Assembly: GCF_900007165.1 (NCBI RefSeq)
Contig: NZ_CYGY02000014.1
Location: 1 to 64,000 of the forward strand
DNA length: 64,000 bases
Reading direction: 5' to 3'
Source of the DNA: Paraburkholderia piptadeniae
GTDB taxonomy: Bacteria; Pseudomonadota; Gammaproteobacteria; Burkholderiales; Burkholderiaceae
Below are positions 26,740 to 36,340 of the stretch, piece after piece (position 1 is the first letter of the stretch; every line of letters starts with the position of its first letter). The position numbers and the translations under genes are program-made. A model generated the notes under the pieces. That model was not told where the DNA came from, did no database searches, and was given only the letters and a program-made list of their open reading frames with translations.

Positions 26740-27137
26740 TGCAATAGCTATCGAAAGTCAGAACGGTTCAATTAGATGAACATCTTTGGTCGCGATTGCC
26801 GGATGTTGGCTCGCGACATACCGTGACCGAGGGCACGATCGGAGGCCGCTAGCAGCAGAAGCGCAGAGGCAGAGCCCCCCTCTTGACGAAGAACGTTTTC
26901 TAGCTGCAACGCCATGGCCATGACGAGCACCACCACGGCTTGAACGCACGCTGCAGTGACAAGTCCGCTCGTATAGCTGTTCCGTTACCGACGAAGTCGG
27001 CGTCGCTGTACAAATCGGCCAGGCGCCTAACAGAACCGCTCGATCAGGGCCGTGCCGATGACACGCCATTCGCTCACCGTATTCGCCGCGCCGGAGCGAG
27101 AGTCGTTCATAGCGCCATGCAACGCTTGCGTCATCAT
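26740..27137. other. long intergenic stretch upstream of the thioesterase gene
   Basis: No convincing gene. A 103-codon minus-strand frame at 26758-27069 has low-complexity Arg/Ser/Cys-rich content and no family resemblance. A regulatory palindrome follows at 27138-27152. The stretch is probably promoter plus decayed sequence at the edge of the insertion-sequence cluster. Confidence 0.45.
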
Positions 27138-27152
27138 CTTATCAGAGATAAG
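27138..27152. promoter_or_regulatory. palindrome CTTATC-aga-GATAAG
   Basis: A perfect 6-bp inverted repeat with a 3-base spacer, sharing the TTATC-N3-GATAA core of the site at 8978-8990. It lies about 400 bases upstream of the thioesterase gene and about 150 bases upstream of the decayed transposase. It may be the operator of the beta-oxidation genes or of a gene displaced by the insertion sequence. Confidence 0.5.
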
Positions 27153-27305
27153 TTTAGCACAATCAGGGTATTCCCGACACCTCTCGTATGTATCTGCGCT
27201 GGCAGATGCGTGTGGGGCGATGTGACTGTGGATGATTTTGGGCGCGGCTCAAACGACGTAATCAACTTAAGCCGTGCGCACTCGCATTCTTGCGGGTATT
27301 AGACG

Positions 27306-27756
27306 GTGGCCGGGATGCCACGGCTGTTAACTTGGAATTCCATCATCACGCAAGAGAGCGAAGTTTTTGGTGGCATATTTTCGGAACTGGGTGACCGTCG
27401 CAAGGCGCAGAGAAAGCGCTATGAACTCGCGCCGCTGCTGTGCGCTGTAGTACTGGCGACGGTGAGAGGCGCGAGCTCGCTCAGGGAGATCGCGGCGTTT
27501 ATCGACGAGCGGCTGGAGGAGCTGAATCGACTGCTCGGTACGAACTGCCGCAAGGCGCCAAGCTGGATGACAATCGGACGGGTTCTTGTTGGAAACAGAG
27601 GATAACGAACTGGAGATCGCGATTCCCGCCCATGCTCACGCAGTGGCCTCGCCGCCCATCGCCCGGTAGTTCATCGCAATCGACTGCAGGTGAAGCGTCT
27701 CACGTGTGCTGGCATCGCAGCGAGGCGACTAGTGTCAGCCTTCGATCAGAATGATC
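27306..27756 (+). pseudogene. ISAs1-type transposase, 5' part, interrupted by IS66
   Basis: The first 99 codons read like the N-terminal associated domain of ISAs1-family transposases, for example FSELGDRRKAQRKRYELAPLL, LREIAAFIDERLEELNRLLG and SWMTIGRVL. The frame then stops at 27605. A later frame has VSAFDQND just before the IS66 junction. The part that should hold the AIDGKTLRGS motif is frameshifted (IAIDCR then stop), so the gene was decayed before IS66 arrived. The downstream part resumes at 30457. Confidence 0.8.
27749..27756. repeat. IS66 target-site duplication, left copy
   Basis: GAATGATC directly before the left IS66 end. The identical 8 bases follow the right end at 30449-30456. 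Eight bases is the standard duplication length for IS66. Confidence 0.92.
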
Positions 27757-27807
27757 GTAAGCGGTAATTTCCCCGCGTCTGGCGTGGTCAAGTGAGGAGG
27801 GTCAAGC

Positions 27808-27838
27808 TTGCGTCCGCAACCACAACTTGCGGACGCAA
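27808..27838 (+). promoter_or_regulatory. perfect 12-bp hairpin between ribosome site and ATG of tnpA
   Basis: TTGCGTCCGCAA at 27808-27819 and TTGCGGACGCAA at 27827-27838 form a 12-bp perfect stem with a 7-base loop. A strong Shine-Dalgarno sequence GAGGAGGG lies at 27794-27801, and the ATG is at 27841. Folding would bring the ribosome site to about 8 bases from the ATG; without folding, an alternative TTG at 27808 is at ideal distance. The hairpin probably controls transposase translation. Confidence 0.65.
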
Positions 27839-27840
27839 AC

Positions 27841-28281
27841 ATGACCCCAGACGATCTCGATTTCCTTCCCCTTAAAGTCACGCATATCGATGAAGGCGGC
27901 CGACGCTGCTTCGATCCAGAGGACAAACGCCGGCTGATCGAGGCGTGCCATAAACCAGGGGCGTCGGTTTCCGGACTGGCTCTCAAGGCTGGCGTGAACG
28001 CCAACCAGTTGCGCAAATGGGTCAAGCGGGAGTACGGGCAGAAAGCTGACGCCCATGCGCCGGCATTCGTGCCGGTCGTGGAAGTCGCGGCCCCCAGGCC
28101 GGCGACGCTGGAGGCCTTGGCAGCCCCAATGCGAGCTGAAACAGTGCGGGTGTCGCAACGTCCGCCTTTGCCGTCGCGGTTGACCGCGCAACTGCCCAAC
28201 GGCGTGAGCCTCGAGCTTGAGTGCATGGCGCAGGATACGGCGCTGCTGAAGGCGATGATCGACACGCTGAGGGCAAGATGA
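27841..28281 (+). CDS. tnpA: IS66 family accessory protein TnpA
   Basis: The first IS66 protein, 146 residues from ATG 27841. It has the helix-turn-helix pattern RRLIEACHKPGASVSGLALKAGVNANQLRKWVKR, abbreviated here by its known features: SVSGLALKAG and NQLRKW. It is needed for transposition in IS66 elements. A TTG at 27808 in the same frame would add 11 residues and has the better plain ribosome-site spacing, so the start is uncertain because of the hairpin. Its stop overlaps the tnpB ATG. Confidence 0.9.
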   Translation: MTPDDLDFLPLKVTHIDEGGRRCFDPEDKRRLIEACHKPGASVSGLALKAGVNANQLRKWVKREYGQKADAHAPAFVPVVEVAAPRPATLEALAAPMRAETVRVSQRPPLPSRLTAQLPNGVSLELECMAQDTALLKAMIDTLRAR

Positions 28282-28634
28282 TGCTGCGCTTTGATAGCGA
28301 CCTGCGGGTCTATCTGCATCGCGAGCCGGTCGACTTCCGGTGCGGTATCAATACCCTTGCCGCCGTGGTTGAGAATTCAATGCGACTGGATCCGCTCGCG
28401 CGCGCCGTGTACGCGTTTCGCAACCGTAAATGCAACCGGATCAAGCTCCTGCTGTACGAGCGCACCGGCTTCTGGCTGTTGCTGCGCCGCCTCGAGCAAG
28501 ACCGTTTCGTGTGGCCGCGACGCGATCAGGAAGTGATCGAGCTGACGACGCAGCAGCTCCAGTGGCTGCTCGATGGCATCGACATCGACGCGCTTCGCCG
28601 TCATCCTGCACGTCATTACGAGCACGCCAGCTAG
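28278..28634 (+). CDS. tnpB: IS66 family accessory protein TnpB (Orf2)
   Basis: A 118-residue IS66 Orf2 protein. Family motifs LHREPVDFRCGINTLAAVV, LYERTGFWLLLRRLE and a late QLQWLLDGID are present. ATG 28278 overlaps the tnpA stop (ATGA), indicating translational coupling; a second ATG follows at 28281. The protein looks intact. Confidence 0.93.
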   Translation: MMLRFDSDLRVYLHREPVDFRCGINTLAAVVENSMRLDPLARAVYAFRNRKCNRIKLLLYERTGFWLLLRRLEQDRFVWPRRDQEVIELTTQQLQWLLDGIDIDALRRHPARHYEHAS

Positions 28635-28723
28635 CCCGGTACGTTGCACGTAAACAACGGCCGGGCGCCTTTTACAAATTGACGTAAACCCACGGCGCAC
28701 CGCGCTTCGCTATCCTGGAGCGC

Positions 28724-30364
28724 ATGAAGAATGCACCTGACCTCAAGCGCGTACCCTGGGCTGTCCAGGGATATATCCACGCCCTCGAAGCTCGGGTAGC
28801 CGGCGACGCGAAACACATCGACGAACTGAACCAGCGCGTCGGGCAGCTCGAGGAACAGGTCCGCCTGCTTACGGCCGAGCGTTACGCGCCGAAAAGCGAA
28901 AAACGCAAGGATCGCGTGTTCGACGAAGCCGAGCAGATCGCCCGGAGCGAACCATGCGACGAGGAAGACGAAGGTATCCAGCCGGCGCTGCCTGACACCG
29001 GCTTGCCACCGGCCGGCAAGCCTGAGCGGCGCAAGGTGGGACGCAAGCCGCTGCCGGCGTACCTGAAGCGCGAACGCATCGAGTACGATCTGCCGGAAGA
29101 GCAGCGAGGTTGCCCGTGCTGTGGCAATCCGATGCATCGCATCGGCGAGGACATCAGCGAACAGTTGCATGTCGAACTCAAATGGACGGTTCACCAGAAC
29201 GTGCGTGCAAAGTACGCGTGCCGGCACTGCGAGCGTCACGCCGAACATACGCCGGTCGTCCTCGCACCGATGCCGGTACAGCCACTCCCGGGCAGCCATG
29301 CGGATGCGTCGGTGATCGCAACGGTCGCGACCGCGAAATATGTCGACGGCATGCCGTTGTACCGGATGCAGGCCGCCATGGCCCGCTGGCAGATTCCGGT
29401 GAGCCGGGGCACGCTGGCACACTGGGTCATCCGCCCCAGCGAACTGCACTACACCCGCCTGTACGACGCGCTGTACAGGACATTGCTGTCGCAGTCGCTG
29501 ATCCACGGCGACGAGACCACGCTTCAGGTGCTCAAGGAACCCGGCAGATCAGCCCAGAGTAAAAGCTATGCGTGGGTCTACCGCAGCGCCGAAGACTGCC
29601 CCGAACCCGTGGTGCTGTTCGAGTACCAGCCGGGGCGAGGCCAGGAGCATCCGAAGAAATTCCTCGGCGACTACAGCGGCATGCTGGTAAGCGACGGATA
29701 CAGCGCGTGGCGCACGCTGAAAAAGGCAACGCACTTCGGTTGCATGGCGCACGCGCGCAGGCTGTTCGTCAAGGCGGACAAGGCAGCGCAGAAGAAAGGG
29801 GATGGCGAAAAGCCAAAGCCGCCGAACGCTCGTGTGGCAAAGGCGCTTGAATACTTCCAGGCCCTGTACCGTGTCGAGGCGCTGGCCAAAGGCGATCTGC
29901 CTGCCGGCCAGACACGTGCCGACTACACATACGATCTGCGGCAGAAACACAGCGTGGCGGTGCTCGATGCCTTCAAGGCGTAGCTTGACGAACTGGCGCC
30001 GAAGGTGACGCCCCAGAGCCTGCTCGGTAAGGCAATCGCCTATGCGCGTAACCAGTGGGAATATCTGAGCCGCTACGTCACTGACGGGCGAGCCGCAATA
30101 GACAACAATATCTGCGAGCGGGACATCAGGCCGTTTGCCACTTCGAGAAAGTCGTGGCTGTTCAGCGACACGGTCGACGGCGCAAACGCGAGCGCCACGA
30201 TTTACAGTCTCATGCTGACGTGCCGTGCCTGCGGTGTCGAACCGTACGACTACCTGTTGCACGTACTCAAGGAACTGCCGCAGCGTCCACCGGGCGCCGA
30301 CGTGACGGACCTCTTGCCATTCAACTATGCGCGGCATCAAGAGGCCAGGGCACAGGACGCCTGA
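28724..30364 (+). pseudogene. tnpC: IS66 transposase TnpC interrupted by an in-frame amber codon
   Basis: The DDE transposase of IS66. After an N-terminal coiled-coil (LNQRVGQLEEQVRLL) come a zinc-ribbon part (CPCCG and CRHC), HGDETT and SDGYSAW with the two catalytic Asp, and NNICERDIRPF with the catalytic Glu. The frame stops at TAG 29981-29983 after DAFKA and then continues in the same frame (LDELAPKV) to 30364. The stop falls where family members usually have Trp, so a single TGG-to-TAG change explains it. The catalytic Glu lies after the stop, so the 419-residue product should be inactive. Confidence 0.9.
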
Positions 30365-30448
30365 CACACCCGGCGCTCCTCGGCGGTACCCTACGCACAA
30401 CCCTCAGTTGCATGATTCTCCGTTCGGTGTGCTAAAGCTGCCGCTTAC

Positions 30449-30456
30449 GAATGATC
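30449..30456. repeat. IS66 target-site duplication, right copy
   Basis: GAATGATC, identical to 27749-27756, directly after the right IS66 end. Confidence 0.92.
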
Positions 30457-31052
30457 TGATTGTGCTCGGCCACGTTGAGGTGTCGGAGAAGTCCAACGAA
30501 ATCCCGGCTGCACAGACATTGATTGAATCGATGGTGCTTCCGGGCCGCGTGTTCACACTGGATACGCTGCATTGCCCCCCAAAAAACTCTGGCGCTTGCT
30601 TGGCTAAGGGCGCGCATGTACTCGTGCAGGTCAAGGGAAACCAGTCGAAATTACTGGCCGCATGCGAGGACCTGGCACGTCACTGCGCCCCGTTCCACTT
30701 CGACGTTCAGCATCACAAGGGCCACGGCGGCATCGAAACACGTACCGTGCATATTTTTGATCTGCCGCCGGACTGGCTGCCTGAAGGCAGGCAGCCGCTT
30801 GTGCAGCAGGTAGCCCGTGCCTTGCGCACAGTTGAGCGCTGCAAGGTGGCTCGGACGGACCCGGGGCTTCGCATGCGCAAGCTGGAAGAACTTAACAGCC
30901 TTGCCTCCGCGAGCGAGATAGGCCTGCCGCCAGTATTCCATTGCCGTCCGCTCCGCAGCCGGAAGAGGGACCGCTCAGGCTACGCCAACACTATGACAAT
31001 TGGCATCGGCGGCATTGCGACCTTCCCATATAAGGAAACAGCAAGTCCCTGA
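30457..31052 (+). pseudogene. ISAs1-type transposase, 3' part
   Basis: Continues the transposase split by IS66. It reads LIVLGHVEVSEKSNEIPAAQ, then LVQVKGNQSKLL (the KGNQ motif) and KGHGGIETRTVHIFD, the ISAs1 Y-R-E-type region with its Glu. The frame shifts again after about 150 residues, and the C-terminus looks scrambled, ending at 31052. It is not functional. The outer ends of the original ISAs1 element could not be located. Confidence 0.8.
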
Positions 31053-31496
31053 TCTAACGAATATTTTATATGGAGACAGACCGGAAAGCCTTGTCGCGCC
31101 GGGATGGCGCTAACCCGGTAAACGGCACGAAAATGACCGGCACCCTGATCCAGTCGCCGCCAAAAAACTACAGCGCGTCAGTCCACACCGAATGCGCCAT
31201 TACGCACGCCACCTATGCACTGCCCGTGAGAAGAGCTGAAAACAGGTGCGCGACAATCGGCGCCGCGCCTCGATCCCGACGATTGCCAATGCAGAGCGAT
31301 GAAGTCAAAGGGCTTGCCAGATGGATCAGGCTTCCACCGCACGGTAGCCCCGTGGACTCCCCGGCAGTCGTCGCTGTTCGACCCGACCTTCGATACCTGC
31401 TCGGTGTTACGTCGCTTTTCGAGGCGCAGCCGTCATTCAGTCGCGGGAACAGCCGCCCCACGTCTGGGAAAGACGCCAGCTCGCTTAACCGACGCG
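31053..31496. other. intergenic stretch after the insertion-sequence cluster
   Basis: About 440 bases between the ISAs1 remnant and ridA. Open frames here have no recognisable family, ribosome site or codon pattern. It may include the rest of the decayed insertion sequence. Confidence 0.45.
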
Positions 31497-31901
31497 TCAT
31501 TCGTTGAGCGGAAGCTTCGCAACGACCCTGATCTCAAAGTCGAAGCCGTAAAGCCATGTCACTCCGACCGCGGTGAGCGTCGGATGCGGCGCGTCGCCCC
31601 AGAACTCCGGCACGACCTGCCAGACGCGCTCGAATGTCGATTGCGGATCGACCATAAAAACAGTGACGTCCATCACATCGTCAAACGTGCATCCGGCCTC
31701 GCGCAGGATCGCATTCAGGTTTCGAAAAGCGAGCCGCACCTGTTCCTGCAGATCCGGCTCAGGCGTTCCATCCTCGCGACTGCCGACCTGACCCGATACA
31801 AATAGCAAACCACTCGCCCGTACGGCTGGAGAATACCTGTTACGTTCATAAAGCTCCCGACGTCCGGACGGAAATACCACATCGCGCTTGCCCACTTTCA
31901 C
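31497..31901 (-). CDS. RidA/YjgF-family protein
   Basis: A 134-residue RidA-superfamily protein (imine/enamine deaminase fold). It has the LFVSGQVG pattern near residue 33, NLNAILREAG and the HPTLTAVGVTWL region. The late conserved Arg is in FEIRVVAKL. It is not the short archetype, since it has an extra N-terminus. Start: GTG 31901, or the in-frame GTG at 31895, which is better spaced from AGAGG. It is divergent from a LysR gene. Confidence 0.87.
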   Translation of the reverse strand: MKVGKRDVVFPSGRRELYERNRYSPAVRASGLLFVSGQVGSREDGTPEPDLQEQVRLAFRNLNAILREAGCTFDDVMDVTVFMVDPQSTFERVWQVVPEFWGDAPHPTLTAVGVTWLYGFDFEIRVVAKLPLNE

Positions 31902-31975
31902 CTCTGTTATCGGTTTCGATCAGATCACTCTACCGATCGGCGCCTGCGCGATAAACCATCAACCGTGTTCCTGAC

Positions 31976-31994
31976 TGTTTGTAAAATGCAAACA
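31976..31994. promoter_or_regulatory. LysR-type binding palindrome TGTTTG-N7-CAAACA
   Basis: A 6-bp perfect inverted repeat with 7-base spacer. It contains a T-N11-A LysR box (TTGTAAAATGCAA) and lies 23 bases before the LysR start and 75 bases before the ridA start. It is the likely site for control of both divergent genes. Confidence 0.65.
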
Positions 31995-32017
31995 ATTCAG
32001 ACACGAGGCAAACACTC

Positions 32018-32962
32018 ATGGACCGCTTCGACGCGATGCGCGCTTTCGTCCGGGTAGTCGAGGCCGGCAGCTTCACGAAGGCGGCCGAGACGCTTCATAT
32101 GAGCAAGACCACGGTGACGCATTTGGTCCAGCAACTCGAAGCGCGCTTGCGCGTCAGGCTGCTGAACAGGACGACGCGCCGAATCAACGTCACGCCGGAT
32201 GGGATCGCGTACTACGAGCGCGTGACCCGGCTGCTCGCCGATATGGACGACGCCGAGACGAGCCTGTCGAGCGCATCTTCGGTGCCGCGAGGCCGCCTTC
32301 GCGTGGACGTGCCCAGCCCGTTCGCCCGGCTGATCCTCATTCCGGCGCTGCCGGCATTCCTCGCTCGCTATCCCGACATCCAACTTGACATGGGTGTGAG
32401 TGACCGCACCGTCGATATCATCAGCGAGAATGTCGACTGCGTTGTGCGTGGAGGCGAGCCGAGCAATCAATCCATGGTCGCCCGCCGCGTGGCGGAGCTT
32501 CCGCTTGGGGTCTTCACGTCGCCCGGATATCTCGCGTTGGCAGGTACGCCTTCGCATCCCGGGGAACTCGAGAACTCACATCACCGTATCATCGGGTTCT
32601 CGTGGGGACGCGCGGGCAACCTCTATCCGCTCGTCTTGCATCGCCGCGGCGAGACGGTAAAGGTGCAAGGCCGTTACGCGCTTGCCGTCGATGACGGCAA
32701 CGCCTATCTCGCGGCTGGAGTGTCCGGGCTCGGGATCATGTGGCTCCCACGTTATATGTCGAAAGCTCATCTTGGAAGGGGTGAGCTCGTCGCGCTATTC
32801 GAGGACTGGCAGCTCGATCCGATGCCGCTTTACATCGCCTATCCGCCGAACCGCCATGTCAGCGCAAAGCTGCGTGTGTTTATCGACTGGGTCGTCGAAC
32901 TGATGAACGAAGCTGCCCCTGTGCACGAGCGACGAGTCCGCGGGCATGGCGCTTCGCCATGA
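32018..32962 (+). CDS. LysR-family transcriptional regulator
   Basis: A 314-residue LysR regulator of the group starting MDRFDAMRAFVRVVEAGSF. The helix-turn-helix includes TKAAETLHMSKTTVTHLVQQLE and LLNRTTRR. The effector domain has RGRLRVDVPSPFARLILIPALP, typical of the AaeR/DmlR-like subgroup, which often controls nearby oxidoreductases or exporters. It is divergent from ridA, with the palindrome at 31976-31994 between them. Confidence 0.93.
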   Translation: MDRFDAMRAFVRVVEAGSFTKAAETLHMSKTTVTHLVQQLEARLRVRLLNRTTRRINVTPDGIAYYERVTRLLADMDDAETSLSSASSVPRGRLRVDVPSPFARLILIPALPAFLARYPDIQLDMGVSDRTVDIISENVDCVVRGGEPSNQSMVARRVAELPLGVFTSPGYLALAGTPSHPGELENSHHRIIGFSWGRAGNLYPLVLHRRGETVKVQGRYALAVDDGNAYLAAGVSGLGIMWLPRYMSKAHLGRGELVALFEDWQLDPMPLYIAYPPNRHVSAKLRVFIDWVVELMNEAAPVHERRVRGHGASP

Positions 32963-33352
32963 TCGTCAGGCGAGCACCGAAGCCTTTCGCCTTACAGCAT
33001 CGGGCGGTGGTGACGCGCTGAACAGGCGGGGCATTATGAGCCTTATTGCGCTGTTTTAGGCACGACCGCAACAACGTCCGATATGGGACGCGCGGCAGCC
33101 TTTTGTCCGACCGCGTACCTGCAACCCGTACGGCCACTCCTAGCCCGGATCCGGTCCGATGGCGCGGGTCGCTTACGCTGCTGCTTTTGCGGGTGGATTC
33201 TGGTCACCTCGCACGCTGCTCGCCTTTTGCCCTAGCCTTGCTGACGGATTGCTGGCGAAGCCGGCTACGAAGAAGAACGTCGCTGACGGTTAGTTGCGGA
33301 CAAGATGGGCAGAAGAACCCAATGGTACCGAGCCCCAAACGCCGCACACCCG
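32963..33352. other. intergenic stretch between convergent LysR and sensor kinase genes
   Basis: About 390 bases between two gene ends. Short open frames on both strands have no ribosome site and no family resemblance. No strong terminator hairpin was found. Confidence 0.45.
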
Positions 33353-34516
33353 CTAATCCCGCGGCGGATTTGAATTGTCAAGCAATTTGACTGTTACCGT
33401 GGTTCCGGCGCCGGGCGAACTCATGATAGTAAGCTGCCCGCCTATCATCATCGCGCGCTCTTTCATCCCTGCTAATCCGAATGATTGATTTCTTCTCGAC
33501 AACGCATCAAAGCCCCGACCGTCGTCGCGTATTTCCATCTGGCAGCCCTGCGATGATTGTTGCAGCGTAATGATCACGGTATTGGCCGCAGCATGCCGAA
33601 CAACATTTGTCAGAGCCTCTTGCGCAAATCGGAAGAGGACTATCGCGCGCTCTTCGCTCATTATGATGTTCTCATCCTCCACGCAGAGGTGACACACCGT
33701 ACGGCCGTTGCGGTTGAACTCGGCAACGAGCCACTCTACCGCCGCCACGATGCCCGCTTCCAAAGCAGCAGGGCGCAGGGATGCAATAACCCCTCTGACA
33801 ACCCGTACCGTTTCGTCGATGATCGCAATCATGGACATCGTCTCATCCACGAGTTCGGGGTGGCCATCGCCCAGCTTCTTTTGTAACAGGGACGCGTGCA
33901 TGCGGAGAGCGGTAAGGTGTTGCCCGAGTTCATCATGCATTTCGCGTGCGATGCGCTTGCGCTCTTCCTCGCGGGCCGTCTCGCAGCGAGACGTAAGCGC
34001 TTGCTGCATCTCACAGGACTCTTGCCGGCGACGTTCAATCTCCTTGCGCTCGGTCAAATCAACGACGAACGCTACGCTTTCATGTCCGTCCGCCCCGAAA
34101 GCGGCTATACCGACCATGACAGACACGCGGCTACCATCCTTCCTGACGTACTCCGTTTCTGTGGGTTGGGTACGCCCGTATGCGTTGAACTGTTTCATGG
34201 CCTGTTCGGTTCCGTCCACCCATTCCGAAGGCGTCAGATCCTGCCAGCGCACGCGACACGAGACAAGGTCCTCACGCGCATAGCCGACTATGCGGAGAAA
34301 CGCGTCATTAGCATCAAGGATGTCGCCGTTAAGGTTCCACATGAAGATGCCGTCGATACTGGCATCCACGAGTTGCCGGATTCTCGCGTCGCGTTCCGCG
34401 AGTTCGCTGTGCAGACGCATGTTTTCGCGCAACACCGCAGTCTGCCAAGGTGAGTGCCGCAGCAGACGGCCGTCTTCAACACCGTAGAACTCGCGAATCC
34501 GACCGTCCAATTCCAT
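33353..34516 (-). CDS. PAS-domain sensor histidine kinase (NarX/HisKA_3 type)
   Basis: A 387-residue soluble sensor kinase. A PAS domain spans about 45-160 (DASIDGIFMWNLNGDILDAN, ending VDLTERKE). The HisKA_3 dimerisation motif REMHDELGQHLTALRM carries the phospho-His at 194. The ATPase domain has FAQEALTNVVRHA and DDGRGFD. ATG 34516 is chosen because GGAG lies seven bases upstream; a frame from 34537 is also open. No membrane segment and no response-regulator gene is adjacent, so its partner is elsewhere. Confidence 0.9.
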   Translation of the reverse strand: MELDGRIREFYGVEDGRLLRHSPWQTAVLRENMRLHSELAERDARIRQLVDASIDGIFMWNLNGDILDANDAFLRIVGYAREDLVSCRVRWQDLTPSEWVDGTEQAMKQFNAYGRTQPTETEYVRKDGSRVSVMVGIAAFGADGHESVAFVVDLTERKEIERRRQESCEMQQALTSRCETAREEERKRIAREMHDELGQHLTALRMHASLLQKKLGDGHPELVDETMSMIAIIDETVRVVRGVIASLRPAALEAGIVAAVEWLVAEFNRNGRTVCHLCVEDENIIMSEERAIVLFRFAQEALTNVVRHAAANTVIITLQQSSQGCQMEIRDDGRGFDALSRRNQSFGLAGMKERAMMIGGQLTIMSSPGAGTTVTVKLLDNSNPPRD

Positions 34517-34795
34517 TTCAGTTCTCCAACGCGTCATTTAGTCTGGGTACAAGGCATGTAACCAAGCTGCACCGAATACCCGGGGTGGTTGTCATCTCTC
34601 TAGTTGCATCACGCCGCATAAATCGCCGCGCGACATCAGGGGGAGAGGACTGTGGGTGCCGCACACGCCCGCCTTCACGATGAGGCGCCTCGCTGTTGCA
34701 GCAATGATGATCCCGTAGTCCTGGATGCAACGCCAAAACGCCACAGGATTCTTGGCAACCGTACCGGGATCGAACGCTTTGGTAGTGCACGCCCT

Positions 34796-36340
34796 TTATG
34801 CGACACGGAAGACGCTTACGGCCGCTCGTAGCTGCACCGCCTGCTCATCGAGTGCCGCTGCCGCGGCGGCTGCCTGCTCGACGAGTGCTGCGTTTTGCTG
34901 TGTGACATTATCCATCTGCGCGACCGCAAGCCCAACCTGCTCGATACCTCGACTTTGTTGGACCGACGCCGACGCAACCTCTGTCATGATGGTCGCGAGC
35001 CGCACGATTGCCGATTCAATGCTATCCATGGTGTTACCGGCGCGGCGGACCTGTTCCGCCCCTGTCTTTACCCGCAAGCCCGACGTTTCGATCAGCGCCC
35101 TGATCTCCTTCGCGGCAGAGGCCGAGCGTTGCGCAAGTGATCGAACTTCTTCGGCGACAACCGCAAAGCCTCGCCCATGTTCACCGGCACGAGCAGCTTC
35201 TACGGCCGCGTTCAACGCCAGGATATTGGTTTGAAAGGCGACACCTTCAATCATCGAGATAATCTCCGCCATGCGGTCAGCACTCTCGCTGATCTCAGAC
35301 ATCGTTCTGACAACGTCGAGTACGATCGCGCTGCCTTCGTTCGCGACGATGCGCGCTTCCTTCGCAAAATCGCTTGCCTGGTCTGCGCTCTCTGAGTTCT
35401 GTTTAACGGTAGCGGTAAGTTGCTCCATGCTCGCCGCAGTTTCCTGCAACGACGCCGCCTGCTGTTCGGTCCGTGAAGAAAGATCGAGATTTCCTGCGGC
35501 GATCTGACGGGCTGCATCCGCAATGGCGGTCGATGACGCCTTTATTGAGCTGATCGTATCCGATAGCCGGGCTTGCATTCTCGCCATCGAAAAGACGAGA
35601 CTTGTGTCATCGTCGCTGGCAGGCTTCAAAGGGAAATCAAGATGTCCCTGAGCAATCTGATACGCGGCCTCTCTGGCAAACGCCGGATCACCGCCGATTT
35701 CCCGGCTCACGCTGCGAATGATCCATATCGCGAGTGCTGATGCGATCAGACCCGCGGCGAATACCTCCCCTCCCTGCATGAGCAACGTCTTGACGAAGAC
35801 AGCATCGATGTCGTCCACGTAGGCACCTGTGCCGATGACCCAGTTCCAGCCGTTTAAGCTCCGCACCGCAGATATCTTCTCGGAATCGGTCGTCGCACCG
35901 GGTTTCGGCGTGCTGGTATAGATATAGCCTCGACCTATCCGCATCGCTTCCAGAATGCCCGCGAATATAAGCTTGCCCTTCGAATCCCGCAGATCGCCAA
36001 CGTATTTTCCGACCAGCCCTGGACGTGCAGGATTTAGCAACATGACCGGTTCACGCGTCGTCACAAAAATGTATCCGTCAGTTCCATACCGGATGTGACC
36101 AAGATCCGACAACGCAGCGCTCTGAGCGTCGATGGCGCTCATCTTCCCCACCTTGGCCTTCGCCTCGTATGCTTCAATGATGTGGGTCGCGGCGTCAAGC
36201 ACGGCTTCAAGTGTGGCCGCACGATCTTCGCGCAGGATGCGACGTTGGTGAAACGCGCTCAGGATGCCGATGGTCGCAAGTGTGAGCCAGACAACTCCTA
36301 GAAAGGACCACAGTTTTCGGTGAAACGACAGACGGCTCAT
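34796..36340 (-). CDS. methyl-accepting chemotaxis protein with Cache sensor
   Basis: A 514-residue chemoreceptor. A first membrane helix lies near 10-30 ([15 protein letters not shown]). A single Cache-type periplasmic domain includes GYIFVTT and [16 protein letters not shown] second helix follows ([14 protein letters not shown]), then a HAMP-like linker and the signalling domain with the hairpin tip [18 protein letters not shown]. Such Cache domains usually sense small organic acids. ATG 36340 is used; the frame is open to 36433. It is probably monocistronic. Confidence 0.92.
   Translation of the reverse strand: MSRLSFHRKLWSFLGVVWLTLATIGILSAFHQRRILREDRAATLEAVLDAATHIIEAYEAKAKVGKMSAIDAQSAALSDLGHIRYGTDGYIFVTTREPVMLLNPARPGLVGKYVGDLRDSKGKLIFAGILEAMRIGRGYIYTSTPKPGATTDSEKISAVRSLNGWNWVIGTGAYVDDIDAVFVKTLLMQGGEVFAAGLIASALAIWIIRSVSREIGGDPAFAREAAYQIAQGHLDFPLKPASDDDTSLVFSMARMQARLSDTISSIKASSTAIADAARQIAAGNLDLSSRTEQQAASLQETAASMEQLTATVKQNSESADQASDFAKEARIVANEGSAIVLDVVRTMSEISESADRMAEIISMIEGVAFQTNILALNAAVEAARAGEHGRGFAVVAEEVRSLAQRSASAAKEIRALIETSGLRVKTGAEQVRRAGNTMDSIESAIVRLATIMTEVASASVQQSRGIEQVGLAVAQMDNVTQQNAALVEQAAAAAAALDEQAVQLRAAVSVFRVA

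Larger units (their letters stand above)
27757..30448 (+). mobile_element. IS66-family insertion sequence, 2692 bp
   Basis: The element begins GTAAGCGG and ends CCGCTTAC, the IS66-type inverted ends (8 bp perfect, then partial). It is flanked by 8-bp direct repeats GAATGATC. It carries tnpA, tnpB and tnpC in order on the plus strand. Deleting it with one repeat rejoins the host transposase frame exactly (VSAFDQND then LIVLGHVEV). tnpC contains an amber codon, so the copy is probably immobile unless helped in trans. Confidence 0.95.

Noticed and set aside
26758..27069. 103-codon minus-strand frame upstream of the thioesterase gene
   Set aside because: Low-complexity, no ribosome site and no recognisable motif.
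29981..29983. TAG in tnpC as a recoded amino acid or programmed stop
   Set aside because: No pyrrolysine machinery is expected in this lineage and no recoding structure was seen. A point mutation is the simpler reading.
31070..31507. 145-codon plus-strand frame after the insertion sequences
   Set aside because: It overlaps the end of the well-supported ridA gene and has no family resemblance.
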